NCBI RefSeq assembly: GCF_905220975.1
Contig: NZ_CAJNBK010000005.1
Coordinates: forward strand, 62,001 to 126,000
Source of the DNA: Paraburkholderia haematera
Lineage (GTDB): Bacteria; Pseudomonadota; Gammaproteobacteria; Burkholderiales; Burkholderiaceae
Direction of reading: 5' to 3'
DNA: 64,000 nt
Positions 53,836 to 62,468 of this stretch are shown one piece after another. How positions within the stretch are numbered: the first letter of the stretch is position 1; the number at the start of each line of letters is the position of its first letter. The notes under the pieces were generated by a model. That model saw nothing but the letters and a program-made list of their open reading frames with translations. It did not search any database and had not been told where the DNA came from. Both the position numbers and the translations under genes were made by a program.

Positions 53836-54657
53836 ATGTCGGGACGCTCGATCGATATGTCAGTTTCGCAGCGGGCGTTCCTTGGCGTCTCGGCGCTGCT
53901 CTTCGCCGTCAGCGCGGCGGTGACCATCGTCGGCGCCGCGTCCATGTCGGCGATGGGCGAGATGCCCATGCCCGGCGGCTGGACGATGTCGACGGCGTGG
54001 ATGCGGATGTGCGGACAGACGTGGCCCGGCCTTGCAGCGTCGTTCCTCGGCATGTGGATCGTGATGATGGTCGCGATGATGCTGCCCTCTTTCGTGCCCA
54101 TGCTGTGGCGCTACCGCGTGGCCGTCGGCGGGGCAGGGGAGACGCGGCTGGGCTGGCTGACGGTGCTAGTGGGCGCGGGGTATTTCTTCGTGTGGACCGC
54201 GTTCGGCATGGCCGCATTTCCGCTGGGCGCCGCGCTGGCGGCGCTCGAGATGGAGCTGCCCGCGCTGGCGCGCGCTGTACCGCTGGCGGTCGGCGTGATT
54301 GTGCTGATCGCCGGGGCGCTGCAGTTCACTGAGTGGAAGGCACGCCGTCTTGCCTGCTGCCGAGAGGTGCCGGGGCGCTGTTTGACGGTGTCCGGACTGC
54401 CCGGGTTGCCCACAGCCGCCGTCACGGCATGGCGGCACGGCCTGCGCCTCGGCCTTCATTGCTGCTACTGCTGTGTCGGCCTGACCGTGATCCTTCTGGT
54501 TGCCGGGGTCATGGATTTGCGGGTCATGGCTATCGTGACGGCGGCTATCACCGTCGAACGTCTGGCCCCACGTGGCGAGCGCGTGGCGCGCGTCATGGGG
54601 GCCGGCATGGTCGGTGCAGGGGTGTTGCTGATCGCGCGGGCCGTGGTGTTGGGATGA
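53836..54657 (+). CDS. DUF2182 integral membrane protein
   Basis: The 273-residue protein has about seven membrane helices with Met- and Cys-rich segments (MSAMGEMPMPGGWTMSTAWMRMCGQTW, MWIVMMVAMMLPSFVPMLWRY, CCYCCVGL). This matches DUF2182, predicted metal-binding membrane proteins. It follows the DUF899 gene by 41 bases, with GGAGG before ATG 53836. A metal- or redox-related role is inferred from composition only. Confidence 0.88.
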   Translation: MSGRSIDMSVSQRAFLGVSALLFAVSAAVTIVGAASMSAMGEMPMPGGWTMSTAWMRMCGQTWPGLAASFLGMWIVMMVAMMLPSFVPMLWRYRVAVGGAGETRLGWLTVLVGAGYFFVWTAFGMAAFPLGAALAALEMELPALARAVPLAVGVIVLIAGALQFTEWKARRLACCREVPGRCLTVSGLPGLPTAAVTAWRHGLRLGLHCCYCCVGLTVILLVAGVMDLRVMAIVTAAITVERLAPRGERVARVMGAGMVGAGVLLIARAVVLG

Positions 54658-54680
54658 AGCCCACGTCGCCGCGATGACGA

Positions 54681-55685
54681 TCAGTCCGTTACGCCGCCGT
54701 AATGACGCTGTCCCCGCAGACGCAGCGCGATGCGGCCAAACGCGCGCCATTGCTGTGCGATCAACCCGTCGCCGTAGGAGCGCCCTGCGCCGTGCGGTGC
54801 GGGCAATTGGTCACGAATGCCGGTCGGCTCGACGGTGGCGTCCCACGAGGCGGTCCTGAACATCATGTCCCACCACGGAAACAGCACGCCGAAGTTGCAG
54901 CCGTAGCGCGTGCCTTCATGGCCGTAGCCGATTGCATGATGACGCCGATGAAAAATGGGACTCACGATCACGCGTTCAAGCAGCCAACCATACGGCAAGC
55001 GCGCGTTGACGTGCTGCACGCTCTGCATAAAGTTGCCGACCGCTACCAGCACCACGAACTGCGCCGGCTGCACGCCGATGAACAGCGAAATCGCGGCGAA
55101 GAACGCGGCCTGAATGATGTCGTCGAGAAAGTGATTGCGGTCGTCGGCCCACAGCGACATCTGCTGCTGGCTGTGGTGCACCGCGTGCAGTTCCCACCAC
55201 ACGCCGAAGCGATGCTGCCAGCGGTGATACCAGTACCCGAAGAAATCGAGCACGATCAGATAGATGAGGAACGACACAACCGGTTGATCGGTGACGCCCG
55301 GCCACAACCCGTCGATATCGATGTTCGGCACGTTGTAGATCGCCATCAGACTCTGCCAGTGATTGAACACGGGCTGCAGCATGAAGAAGAACGCGAGATT
55401 GATGACGCCGAGCTTGGCGATCCACGTGTAGATCACATCGGCTCGCAGCGCTTTTCGATCGGACCACGCTTCGACGGGCCGCAGCGCTTCCAGAGGCCGC
55501 AACGCGATATACGTGACGAGTATTTCCAGCACGCCGACGATCACCCAATACAGTGCATCGTAGGTGTCCTCGTCATATCCCATCAGGCCGAAGCGATAGA
55601 AAAACGGCTGCACCACGTCGACGTACAGCAGCGTCTGCAGCGCCGAGACGCCGTTGTCGAGTTGCGCGATGATTTCGTGGATCAT
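54681..55685 (-). CDS. Fatty acid hydroxylase/sterol desaturase family protein
   Basis: The 334-residue membrane protein holds the di-iron histidine boxes of the family: HRWQH, HAVHH and HRRHH, with HEG near 260, among four to five helices. Members hydroxylate or desaturate lipids, including carotenoids, sterols and ornithine lipids; bacterial substrates often are unknown. The N-terminal half has extra helices. It may form an operon with the YncE-like gene, whose stop is 48 bases upstream. Confidence 0.9.
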   Translation of the reverse strand: MIHEIIAQLDNGVSALQTLLYVDVVQPFFYRFGLMGYDEDTYDALYWVIVGVLEILVTYIALRPLEALRPVEAWSDRKALRADVIYTWIAKLGVINLAFFFMLQPVFNHWQSLMAIYNVPNIDIDGLWPGVTDQPVVSFLIYLIVLDFFGYWYHRWQHRFGVWWELHAVHHSQQQMSLWADDRNHFLDDIIQAAFFAAISLFIGVQPAQFVVLVAVGNFMQSVQHVNARLPYGWLLERVIVSPIFHRRHHAIGYGHEGTRYGCNFGVLFPWWDMMFRTASWDATVEPTGIRDQLPAPHGAGRSYGDGLIAQQWRAFGRIALRLRGQRHYGGVTD

Positions 55686-55733
55686 CGAAAACCTCTTGAG
55701 AATGCGGGTGCTGTCATCAAAACGAAAGCCTGT

Positions 55734-56744
55734 TCAGTCGGGATTGGGCGCATACACGGGTGCGCGGTTGGAAAAATACAAACCGTGCGGTGAGCGTCCG
55801 ACCAAGATTGTGTCGATAAGTTTATGCGTTGTCAGATCGATGATGCCGACATGTCGCGAAAAACGGAATGTGACCCACAGATAGCGCTTATCCGCGGACA
55901 GTTCCATGTCGTCGGGGCCGGGCATGAGCCCGGTGATATCGGCGGTTTTCGTCAGCGTGTTGTAATCGAGAATGCTGATCGTGCTTTCCACGCGGTTCGT
56001 GAGCGCCACATGATGGCCGTCGTCGAGATTGCGGAAGTTGTGCGCGCCGCGCCCCGTCTGGATTCTTTTCACGACCTGTTGTGTGTGCCAGTCGACCACG
56101 GCGACGTCGTCTTCGCCCGTCATGCCGATCAACAGGTTGCGGTCGCCCGGCGTCATCCAGAGGCCCGCGGGCGTTTTGCCGACATGCAGTTTCCAGAGTA
56201 CGGACTGCGTCGCCAGATCGATTGCCGCGACTTCGCCGGTGTCTTGCAGCGTAACGAACACGATCTTGCTATCGGACGAGAACGTCATGTGGCTCGGCGT
56301 CTTCGAGAGCGGAACGCGTTTGGCGAGCGTCATGTTCTGGCCGTCGTAGTGATACACGTCGACGCGATCCAGCCGCAGGCCTGCTGTCACGAACCATTTG
56401 TGATCGGGCGAGAAACCAAGCTGATAGGGATCTTCAATATCCTCGACCTTGCGTTGCACCTTGCCGGTGTGCGGATCGAGAAACATCAGATCGTTGGAGA
56501 TCGAATCGGCAACGATCAGCGAGTGACCGTCGGGCGTAATCATCAGATGATGCGGTTCCTTACCGGTCGGCTCCGTGCCGATGACCTTGTGCGTAGCGGG
56601 ATCGATCAGCGTCAGTTGGGCTTCGCCGGAATCGAGCACGATCACGTTGTCGGCAGCCTGCGCCGGCATCGCCATGGTTAGCGTGCAATAAGTGAGCGCA
56701 GCAAGCGCGCCGGCTTTTGTCATCGAAACGATAGAAATTGGCAT
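55734..56744 (-). CDS. YncE-like exported beta-propeller protein
   Basis: The 336-residue protein has a signal peptide (cleavage after PAQA, near residue 31) and seven YncE-type blades with repeats such as LIDPATHKVIGTEPTGKEPHHLMITPDGHSLIVAD and AIDLATQSVLWKLHVGKTPAGLWMTPGDRNLLIG. Such propellers occur in cytochrome cd1-like and surface proteins but no haem or PQQ motif is visible. ATG 56744 begins the signal peptide. Function unknown. Confidence 0.88.
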   Translation of the reverse strand: MPISIVSMTKAGALAALTYCTLTMAMPAQAADNVIVLDSGEAQLTLIDPATHKVIGTEPTGKEPHHLMITPDGHSLIVADSISNDLMFLDPHTGKVQRKVEDIEDPYQLGFSPDHKWFVTAGLRLDRVDVYHYDGQNMTLAKRVPLSKTPSHMTFSSDSKIVFVTLQDTGEVAAIDLATQSVLWKLHVGKTPAGLWMTPGDRNLLIGMTGEDDVAVVDWHTQQVVKRIQTGRGAHNFRNLDDGHHVALTNRVESTISILDYNTLTKTADITGLMPGPDDMELSADKRYLWVTFRFSRHVGIIDLTTHKLIDTILVGRSPHGLYFSNRAPVYAPNPD

Positions 56745-57012
56745 CTGAAGGATAGACGGGCGGGAAAACAATTTGGGGAAACATCATGGCGGCGCGCGCA
56801 AGGGGCGGCAGCGCCGTGGATGGCGCTCAACCCGTTAACGCCTTAACGCGCCAGTTCGCCCGGTCGATGACAGGCGAGACGGTGTTATTTATATGAAGGG
56901 TTCGACAAGGGCTGAGGCCATGTCGGAGGGGGAAAGTGAAAGGGCGCGGCTGACAACGGAGCGCGCCCTTGATTTACTACTGGCAGCCTGATTCTTGTAC
57001 TCGCGGACACGT
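56745..57012. other. Intergenic region with terminator candidate
   Basis: AAGGGCGCG (56940-56948) pairs with CGCGCCCTT (56962-56970) and may end the zinc-ribbon gene transcribed from the right; only a weak T-rich stretch follows. Nothing else recognised. Confidence 0.45.
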
Positions 57013-57345
57013 TCAATCGAAATCGAACATGTCGAAAAGCGAGCGCTTTTTCTTGTGTCCCCGATATTCCGTTCGGTGACTGTCATACGTGCGGTTATCG
57101 CGGTGGTTGTCGTATGCATGGTCGCGGTTGGTTGCACGTTCGCGATCGCGATCCGGGTGGCCGTCCCGGCTCGTGCGTACGGCAGCGGTTGCCGATACGC
57201 CGGGGCTGCCTGCGTCCTGCTCGATCAACTTGTCGAGTTCACCGCGATCGAGCCACACGCCACGGCAGACCGGGCAATAGTCGATCTCGATCGAGCGCCG
57301 CTCGGTCATCAGCAAATCGGTGGTCGTGCAAACGGGGCATTTCAT
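57013..57345 (-). CDS. TFIIB-type zinc ribbon protein
   Basis: The 110-residue protein has a zinc ribbon in residues 3-27 (CPVC at 3-6, CPVC at 24-27) followed by GVWLDRGELDKL, the hallmark of small zf-TFIIB proteins. The rest is a highly charged, Arg/His/Asp-rich tail ending KKKRSLFDMFDFD. GAGGAG precedes ATG 57345. Function unknown; not a transcription factor in the archaeal sense. Confidence 0.9.
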   Translation of the reverse strand: MKCPVCTTTDLLMTERRSIEIDYCPVCRGVWLDRGELDKLIEQDAGSPGVSATAAVRTSRDGHPDRDRERATNRDHAYDNHRDNRTYDSHRTEYRGHKKKRSLFDMFDFD

Positions 57346-57483
57346 TTCGTCGCTCCTCAAGGGTAAAAAGACATCGAACACTCAACATGGCGAGGCGCTC
57401 GATCCCGGCAAAAAAACGATCCGGTGCTACTTCGTTCGAGTGTGTCGGGCCGCGCTTTTCGTGCGCGGCCGTAACACAGGCAC

Positions 57484-58236
57484 TCATTGCTCCGCACCCA
57501 CCACCCGCTTCGATTTCGCCCGGCGCACGAGCATGTTCAGTGCCTCGACGAACGCGGAGAACGCCATGGCCGCGTAGATATAAGCCTTCGGCACGTGCGA
57601 ACCAAAACCTTCCGCGATGAGCGTCATGCCGATCACGAGCAGGAAACCGAGCGCGAGCATGACGATGGTCGGATTCCGATCGATGAAGCGCGACAGCGGG
57701 TTGGCCGCGAACAGCATCACGGCGACCGCGGCAATCACGGCCACGAACATGATCGGCATGTGCTCGGTCATCCCGACCGCGGTGATGATGCTGTCGACCG
57801 AAAACACGATATCGAGCACCAGGATTTGTCCAATCGCGGCCATGGCGGTCAACTGGACGGTCGTGTTCGCCTTGTCGCGTGTTTCTTCTGCCTGGACGAC
57901 GTTGTGGTGAATTTCACTCGTCGCCTTCCAGACGAGGAACAGGCCGCCGCCGAGCAGGATCAGATCGCGCCATGAAAACGCGTGGCCGAACAGCGTCACG
58001 GCGGGCGCGGTCAGTTGCGCGATCCACGCGACGGTGCCGAGCAGGCCGAGCCGCAACACGAGCGCGAGCATGATGCCCAGACGCTGCGTGCGCGCGCGCT
58101 GTGCTTCCGGCAGCTTGTTGCTGAGGATCGAGATGAAGATCAGGTTGTCGATGCCGAGCACGATTTCCATCACGACCAGCGTGAGAAGCGCAGCCCATGC
58201 GGCAGGATCGGCAGCGAGTAGGAGTAGGGAGTCCAT
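57484..58236 (-). CDS. TerC family membrane protein
   Basis: The 250-residue protein has seven helices and the TerC acidic signature [18 protein letters not shown] and [16 protein letters not shown]. TerC proteins are linked to tellurite resistance and to manganese or other metal export near the Sec machinery. A TerB-like gene lies 1 kb away, beyond a LysR gene, so part of the tellurite module is clustered. Confidence 0.93.
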   Translation of the reverse strand: MDSLLLLAADPAAWAALLTLVVMEIVLGIDNLIFISILSNKLPEAQRARTQRLGIMLALVLRLGLLGTVAWIAQLTAPAVTLFGHAFSWRDLILLGGGLFLVWKATSEIHHNVVQAEETRDKANTTVQLTAMAAIGQILVLDIVFSVDSIITAVGMTEHMPIMFVAVIAAVAVMLFAANPLSRFIDRNPTIVMLALGFLLVIGMTLIAEGFGSHVPKAYIYAAMAFSAFVEALNMLVRRAKSKRVVGAEQ

Positions 58237-58309
58237 GGGGTCCGTAAGCAAAGGGTGACGGGTAACGTCGGTATGGCGTCATCATCGCTGTCTTCATGCT
58301 TCGGATAAA

Positions 58310-58335
58310 TCAGTGATAATCTGAGCGATATATCG
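58310..58335. promoter_or_regulatory. Inverted repeats in the TerC/LysR divergent region
   Basis: TCAG (58310-58313) with CTGA (58321-58324) spans T-N11-A, and CGATATATCG at 58326-58335 is a perfect palindrome. Both lie just before the LysR start. Confidence 0.4.
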
Positions 58336-58357
58336 GTTTTTTCGAAGTGTCTACATC

Positions 58358-59239
58358 ATGCTCAACTATCGCCATCTCTACTATTTCTGGATCGTCGTGA
58401 AAGAAGGCGGCTTCGCGCGCGCGGCCGAGCGTCTCGACATGGCGGTTCAGACGATCAGCGCGCAGGTGCGCGAGCTGGAAAAATCGATCGGGCGTCAGTT
58501 GCTGAAACCGGCCGGGCGCGGCGTCACAATGACCGAAGCCGGCGAGACGGCATTCAATCGCGCGGAGCAGATTTTTCAGATTGGCGAGGCACTGCTCGAC
58601 GAAATGCGCGAGACGGGCGGCGAACGTATTGCACGGCTCGCCGTGGGGCTTTCCGATGGAATCTCCAAGCTCGCCGCGCACGCGCTGCTGGCGCCGGTGC
58701 TGAATACGCCGTCGCTCAGGCTGCTCTGCCACGAGGGCGAACATGCGCAGTTGATGTCCGAACTCGCGCTCCATCGCCTCGATCTCGTTCTGGCATGCCA
58801 GCCCGCGCCGCACAACGCGGACCTGCGCGTTGTGAGCCAGCGCCTCGTCGGTTCTCCCGTCGACTGGCATGGCCCGGCGGAGGTCGTCCGCAAGGCGGCC
58901 CGCGCCGGCTTTCCGCAGTGCCTGGCCGACCTGCCCGTGCTTCTGCCCACCGGGCACGCCGCGTTGCGCGCGCGGCTCGACCGGTGGTTCGAAGCCGAAG
59001 GGATCCGGCCGCGGATTGTCGGAGAATTCGAAGACAGCGCGCTGATGGCGGTGTTCGCCGCGCGTGGTCTCGGCGTGTTTCCGCTCGCGGAACTGGGCGC
59101 CGAAGACGTCGCGCTGCTGCGCGGACTGCGCTGGCTCGGCCGGGCGGAAGGCGTGGTCGAAGAGATCCACGCGATCCGCTCGCGGCGCGGGCAACATCAT
59201 GCGCTCGCTTCTCAGGTGGTCGCTGCCGGTCGTGCGTGA
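58358..59239 (+). CDS. NhaR-type LysR regulator
   Basis: The 293-residue protein begins MLNYRHLYYFWIVVKEGGFARAAERLDMAVQTISAQVRELEKSIGRQLL, the NhaR signature, followed by a co-inducer domain. NhaR-type regulators respond to sodium or other cations in some bacteria. Here it is divergent from TerC, a candidate target. Its 3' end overlaps the convergent TerB-like gene by 28 bases. Confidence 0.9.
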   Translation: MLNYRHLYYFWIVVKEGGFARAAERLDMAVQTISAQVRELEKSIGRQLLKPAGRGVTMTEAGETAFNRAEQIFQIGEALLDEMRETGGERIARLAVGLSDGISKLAAHALLAPVLNTPSLRLLCHEGEHAQLMSELALHRLDLVLACQPAPHNADLRVVSQRLVGSPVDWHGPAEVVRKAARAGFPQCLADLPVLLPTGHAALRARLDRWFEAEGIRPRIVGEFEDSALMAVFAARGLGVFPLAELGAEDVALLRGLRWLGRAEGVVEEIHAIRSRRGQHHALASQVVAAGRA

Positions 59240-59691
59240 GCGCGTGGCGCGTCGGACACGGCGGACACGGCGGACACGGCGGGCACTGGAATGTGCCGGC
59301 CTGCGGCCTGGATTGGCTGAGGTCCCCACGCCCTGAACACCGCTGCGAGCAAGGCGATTTCGCCGTCCGCCAGATAGTTGTCCGCGATGGTGACGGCGAG
59401 GCACAGTCGGATCACCCTGCGGCGCAACGCAGGGTCGTCGATCTCGCCGAGCAGCGTGGTGATCAGGGCCGCGTCGAGTTGGCCGACCGCCGGCGTGTGC
59501 GCGACCGATTGATCCTCGCACATCGTCTGCACGATCTGCGCGAATTGTGCCGGCGCGAGACCGAGCTCGCCGGCGATATCCAGACTTTCAAGGGCGCGCT
59601 CTTCCGAGCTGCTGACGTGCCCGTCGGAAATGAGCGCCAGCGCGACGATACGTGCGGCGGCTTGAGGACTGTTGCGCGGATAGGTACGCAT
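59212..59691 (-). CDS. TerB-like protein
   Basis: The 159-residue protein has the all-helical TerB fold: AARIVALALISDGHVSSSEERALESLDIAGELGLAPAQFAQIVQTM and LRRRVIRLCLAVTIADNYLADGEIALLAAVFRAWG. Acidic metal-binding positions occur in SDGHVSSSE and ADNYLADGE. The tail has AVS triplets encoded by a 9-bp repeat near 59253-59280. Confidence 0.85.
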   Translation of the reverse strand: MRTYPRNSPQAAARIVALALISDGHVSSSEERALESLDIAGELGLAPAQFAQIVQTMCEDQSVAHTPAVGQLDAALITTLLGEIDDPALRRRVIRLCLAVTIADNYLADGEIALLAAVFRAWGPQPIQAAGRHIPVPAVSAVSAVSDAPRAHARPAATT

Positions 59692-59910
59692 GGTTGGGCT
59701 CCTGGCGCGGACAATGTCCGCAGTGGTGGTGAGCCTCAGTCTGCGTCAGATTGGGGAACGGATAAATCTGCCAATCCGTGAATGAAGGTTCGGAAAAACC
59801 GAACCTTATGAGGTGGCCTATTTGTAGCCGCCTTGTTGAACGCGATGCGCGACACCCTATCGGATAAGATACGGCTCGCCGTATTTTTCCGAATAGAAGG
59901 AGTGTTTTCA

Positions 59911-60243
59911 GTGATTCAACCGAGCAACGTGTTCAAGGACAACCTCGCCCAACTGCCTGCCATCGATGGCATTGAACGTATCGATCTACTCGACGGCAAG
60001 GGTGCCGTGGTGGCGAGCATCGAGAACAAGCCGGGCAAGCAGGGCTCGCTGGCGGTGTACCACTATCTGCAGCAAACCTTCGGCACGCTGAACGCCAAGG
60101 CGGCCGAACACGGTCTCGCGGTGTTTGCCGAACATACGGCCGACGCGCGCAACCGTCCGGGCGCGCACCCGAACGTAGACCACTTGCTGGCGATTGCAGC
60201 CGGTGGGGAAGCGTTGCGTATCGAGGTCGTCGCAGCGGGCTGA
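59911..60243 (+). CDS. DUF2322 protein
   Basis: The 110-residue cytoplasmic protein matches DUF2322: SNVFKDNLAQLPAIDGIERIDLL, IENKPGKQGSLAVYHYLQQTFG, and FAEHTADARNRPGAHPNVDHLLAIA. GTG 59911 follows AAGGAG; upstream in-frame starts lack a site. Function unknown. Confidence 0.85.
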   Translation: MIQPSNVFKDNLAQLPAIDGIERIDLLDGKGAVVASIENKPGKQGSLAVYHYLQQTFGTLNAKAAEHGLAVFAEHTADARNRPGAHPNVDHLLAIAAGGEALRIEVVAAG

Positions 60244-60321
60244 GCGCGTCGCCGTTGCACGGCACGGCGTTATCCGCATGACATCGGTCCGGGACGTGCC
60301 CGGTCGCCTTGGCGTTCCGGC

Positions 60322-61233
60322 CTACGGACGACTACCCGATTCGTTGGCTGCAAGAACAAAGTCGACGAATGCCCGCAACGGTGCCGGCATATGCGTCCGG
60401 CTCGGGTAGTACAGAAACGGTCCAGAGAAGGATTGACACCACCCGTCGAGCACCGGCACGAGCGCGCCTTGCTCGATGGCCGGCCGCAGAAACTCGTCGA
60501 ACGAATAGACGATCCCCAGTCCCGCAATGGCCGCGCCCCTTTCCAGTTCGATCACGGAGGCGATCATCGGTCCGTTCGGCTCGATCCGCACGACCTCGTC
60601 GCCTCGTTTGAATTCCCATGTCGCGAGCACGCCGCTGTCGAAGCGGTGGCCGATACACGCGTGCTTCAGCAGGTCGCCGGGATGTTGCGGTACGCCACGC
60701 GCCGCGAGGTAGGCTGGCGAAGCCGCCGCGATGAAATGTTGCACGCGCGGGCCGATCGGCACGGCGATCATGTCGCGCTCGAGGCGTTCGTCGTAGCGGA
60801 TCCCGGCATCGAAGCCCGCCGCGAGGATATCGATGAACGTATCGTTGGTCCCGACGTCCACGGTGATACCCGGATGCGCGGCAAGGAAGCGGGAGAGGAG
60901 AGCGGGCAGGATTTCTCTTGCCGCGATCGACGGAACGTTTAACCTCAGCGTGCCAGTGGGACTCTCGCGAAAGAGGTTCACCGCATCCAGCGCGATGGTG
61001 ATTTCCCCGAAAGCCGGCGCCAGCCGCTCGAAAAGACGCTGCCCGGCTTCCGTTGGTGTGACGCTGCGCGTCGTTCGGTTGAGCAACCTGACGCCAAGCT
61101 GCTGTTCGAGCCGTCGAACCGCTTCGCTCAGCGATGAGGCCGACACGCCGCCCGTTAGTGCCGCATGGCGGAATCCGCGTGCCCGCGTGACGGCGACGAA
61201 GGCTTTCAAATCGGAAAGGTCGGGTTCCTGCAT
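60322..61233 (-). CDS. LysR-family transcriptional regulator
   Basis: The 303-residue regulator has the winged helix (ARGFRHAALTGGVSASSLSEAVRRLEQQLGVRLLNRTTRSVTPTEAGQRL) and a co-inducer domain with HRFDSGVLATWEFKRGDE, similar to the LysR at 50021. Divergent from an aldo/keto reductase gene with 112 bases between, holding an 8-bp inverted repeat. Confidence 0.92.
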   Translation of the reverse strand: MQEPDLSDLKAFVAVTRARGFRHAALTGGVSASSLSEAVRRLEQQLGVRLLNRTTRSVTPTEAGQRLFERLAPAFGEITIALDAVNLFRESPTGTLRLNVPSIAAREILPALLSRFLAAHPGITVDVGTNDTFIDILAAGFDAGIRYDERLERDMIAVPIGPRVQHFIAAASPAYLAARGVPQHPGDLLKHACIGHRFDSGVLATWEFKRGDEVVRIEPNGPMIASVIELERGAAIAGLGIVYSFDEFLRPAIEQGALVPVLDGWCQSFSGPFLYYPSRTHMPAPLRAFVDFVLAANESGSRP

Positions 61234-61271
61234 TGTTCGCTTTTTCGCACGAGTCGTCCAGATTGAGGCGG

Positions 61272-61289
61272 ATTATCGCACGCGATAAT
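61272..61289. promoter_or_regulatory. LysR-type operator, perfect inverted repeat
   Basis: ATTATCGC (61272-61279) and GCGATAAT (61282-61289) are separated by AC. It lies midway between the divergent LysR and aldo/keto reductase genes. Confidence 0.6.
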
Positions 61290-61345
61290 TTGGCCGATAC
61301 TTCAGGTCGAGCGCCTTTCCTGCGGCGCACCTACCGAGGAACGTC

Positions 61346-62368
61346 ATGAAGCAACTTCAACTGGGGAAGACGGGGCCGCAAAGCTCCGCCATCGGTCTTG
61401 GCTGCATGGGGATGTCGGGCATGTACGGTCCATCCGACCGCGCCGAAAGCATTGCGACGATCCACGCCGCGCTCGAAGCCGGCGTGACGCTGCTCGATAC
61501 GGGCGATTTCTATGGCTCCGGCCACAACGAAATCCTGATCGGCGAGGCTTTGAAAAGCGCGCCGCCGTCACGTCGCGACGCGGCGATCATCAGCGTGAAA
61601 TTCGGGGCGATGCGCGACCCCGCAGGGGGCTGGTCGCTCTACGATGCGCGTCCCGCAGCGGTCAAAAACTTTCTCGCCTATTCGCTGCAGCGCCTGGGCG
61701 TCGATCATATCGACATCTACCGTTCTGCGCGGCTCGATCCCAACGTCCCTATCGAAGACACCGTGGGCGCGATTGCCGACATGATCAAAGCCGGCTATGT
61801 GCGGCACGTCGGCTTGTCCGAAGTGGGCGCCACGACCATTCGCCGCGCGGCAGCGGTACACCCGGTGAGCGACCTGCAAATCGAGTACTCGCTGATTTCG
61901 CGCGGCATTGAAGACGAGATTCTGCCGACGTGCCGCGAGCTCGGGATTGGCGTGACGGCGTATGGCGTGTTATCCCGCGGCTTGATCAGTGGCCACTGGA
62001 GCAAGGATGCCGCGGGGCAAGGCGATTTTCGTGCCGTGAGTCCGCGCTTTCAGGGGGACAACGTCGACCGTAATCTCGCGCTCGTGGAGGCGCTTCGTAA
62101 GGTGGCTGAGGCTAAAGGCGTCTCCGTTGCGCAGATCGCGATTGCGTGGGTTGCGGCGCAGGGCAGCGATATCGTGACGCTCGTTGGCGCACGCCGGCGC
62201 GATCGTCTTGCCGAAGCGCTCGGGGCGATTGATGTGACGCTCACCGCGGACGATCTGGCTGCGATCGCACAGGCCGTACCGAAGGGAGCCGCCGCAGGCG
62301 AACGTTACGCGGCGGCACAGATGGCGCATCTCGACAGCGAACAGGGCAGTCACGGCCACACGGCCTGA
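61346..62368 (+). CDS. Aldo/keto reductase lacking the usual catalytic His
   Basis: The 340-residue protein has the AKR fold: [11 protein letters not shown] gives Asp and Tyr, ISVKFGAM gives Lys. The tetrad His, normally in QHRxDP, is replaced: [18 protein letters not shown] has Ala. A similar segment occurs in a family of annotated AKRs, so it may be a subfamily with altered activity. The C-terminal [15 protein letters not shown] binds NADPH. Divergent from a LysR gene. Confidence 0.9.
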   Translation: MKQLQLGKTGPQSSAIGLGCMGMSGMYGPSDRAESIATIHAALEAGVTLLDTGDFYGSGHNEILIGEALKSAPPSRRDAAIISVKFGAMRDPAGGWSLYDARPAAVKNFLAYSLQRLGVDHIDIYRSARLDPNVPIEDTVGAIADMIKAGYVRHVGLSEVGATTIRRAAAVHPVSDLQIEYSLISRGIEDEILPTCRELGIGVTAYGVLSRGLISGHWSKDAAGQGDFRAVSPRFQGDNVDRNLALVEALRKVAEAKGVSVAQIAIAWVAAQGSDIVTLVGARRRDRLAEALGAIDVTLTADDLAAIAQAVPKGAAAGERYAAAQMAHLDSEQGSHGHTA

Positions 62369-62395
62369 CGCGTTGACGGCGTGACGCGTTGTGAA

Positions 62396-62448
62396 AACCG
62401 GGTGAGCCACGCATAGTCAAATGCGCTGCGGCGTGGCTTCACCCGGTT
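62396..62448. terminator. Bidirectional terminator
   Basis: AACCGGGTGAGCCACGC (62396-62412) pairs with GCGTGGCTTCACCCGGTT (62431-62448) with one bulged base. On the minus strand TTTT follows, so it mainly ends the 62469 gene; it also separates the convergent aldo/keto reductase. Confidence 0.85.
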
Positions 62449-62468
62449 GTCAGTGCGTCATCAGTGCA

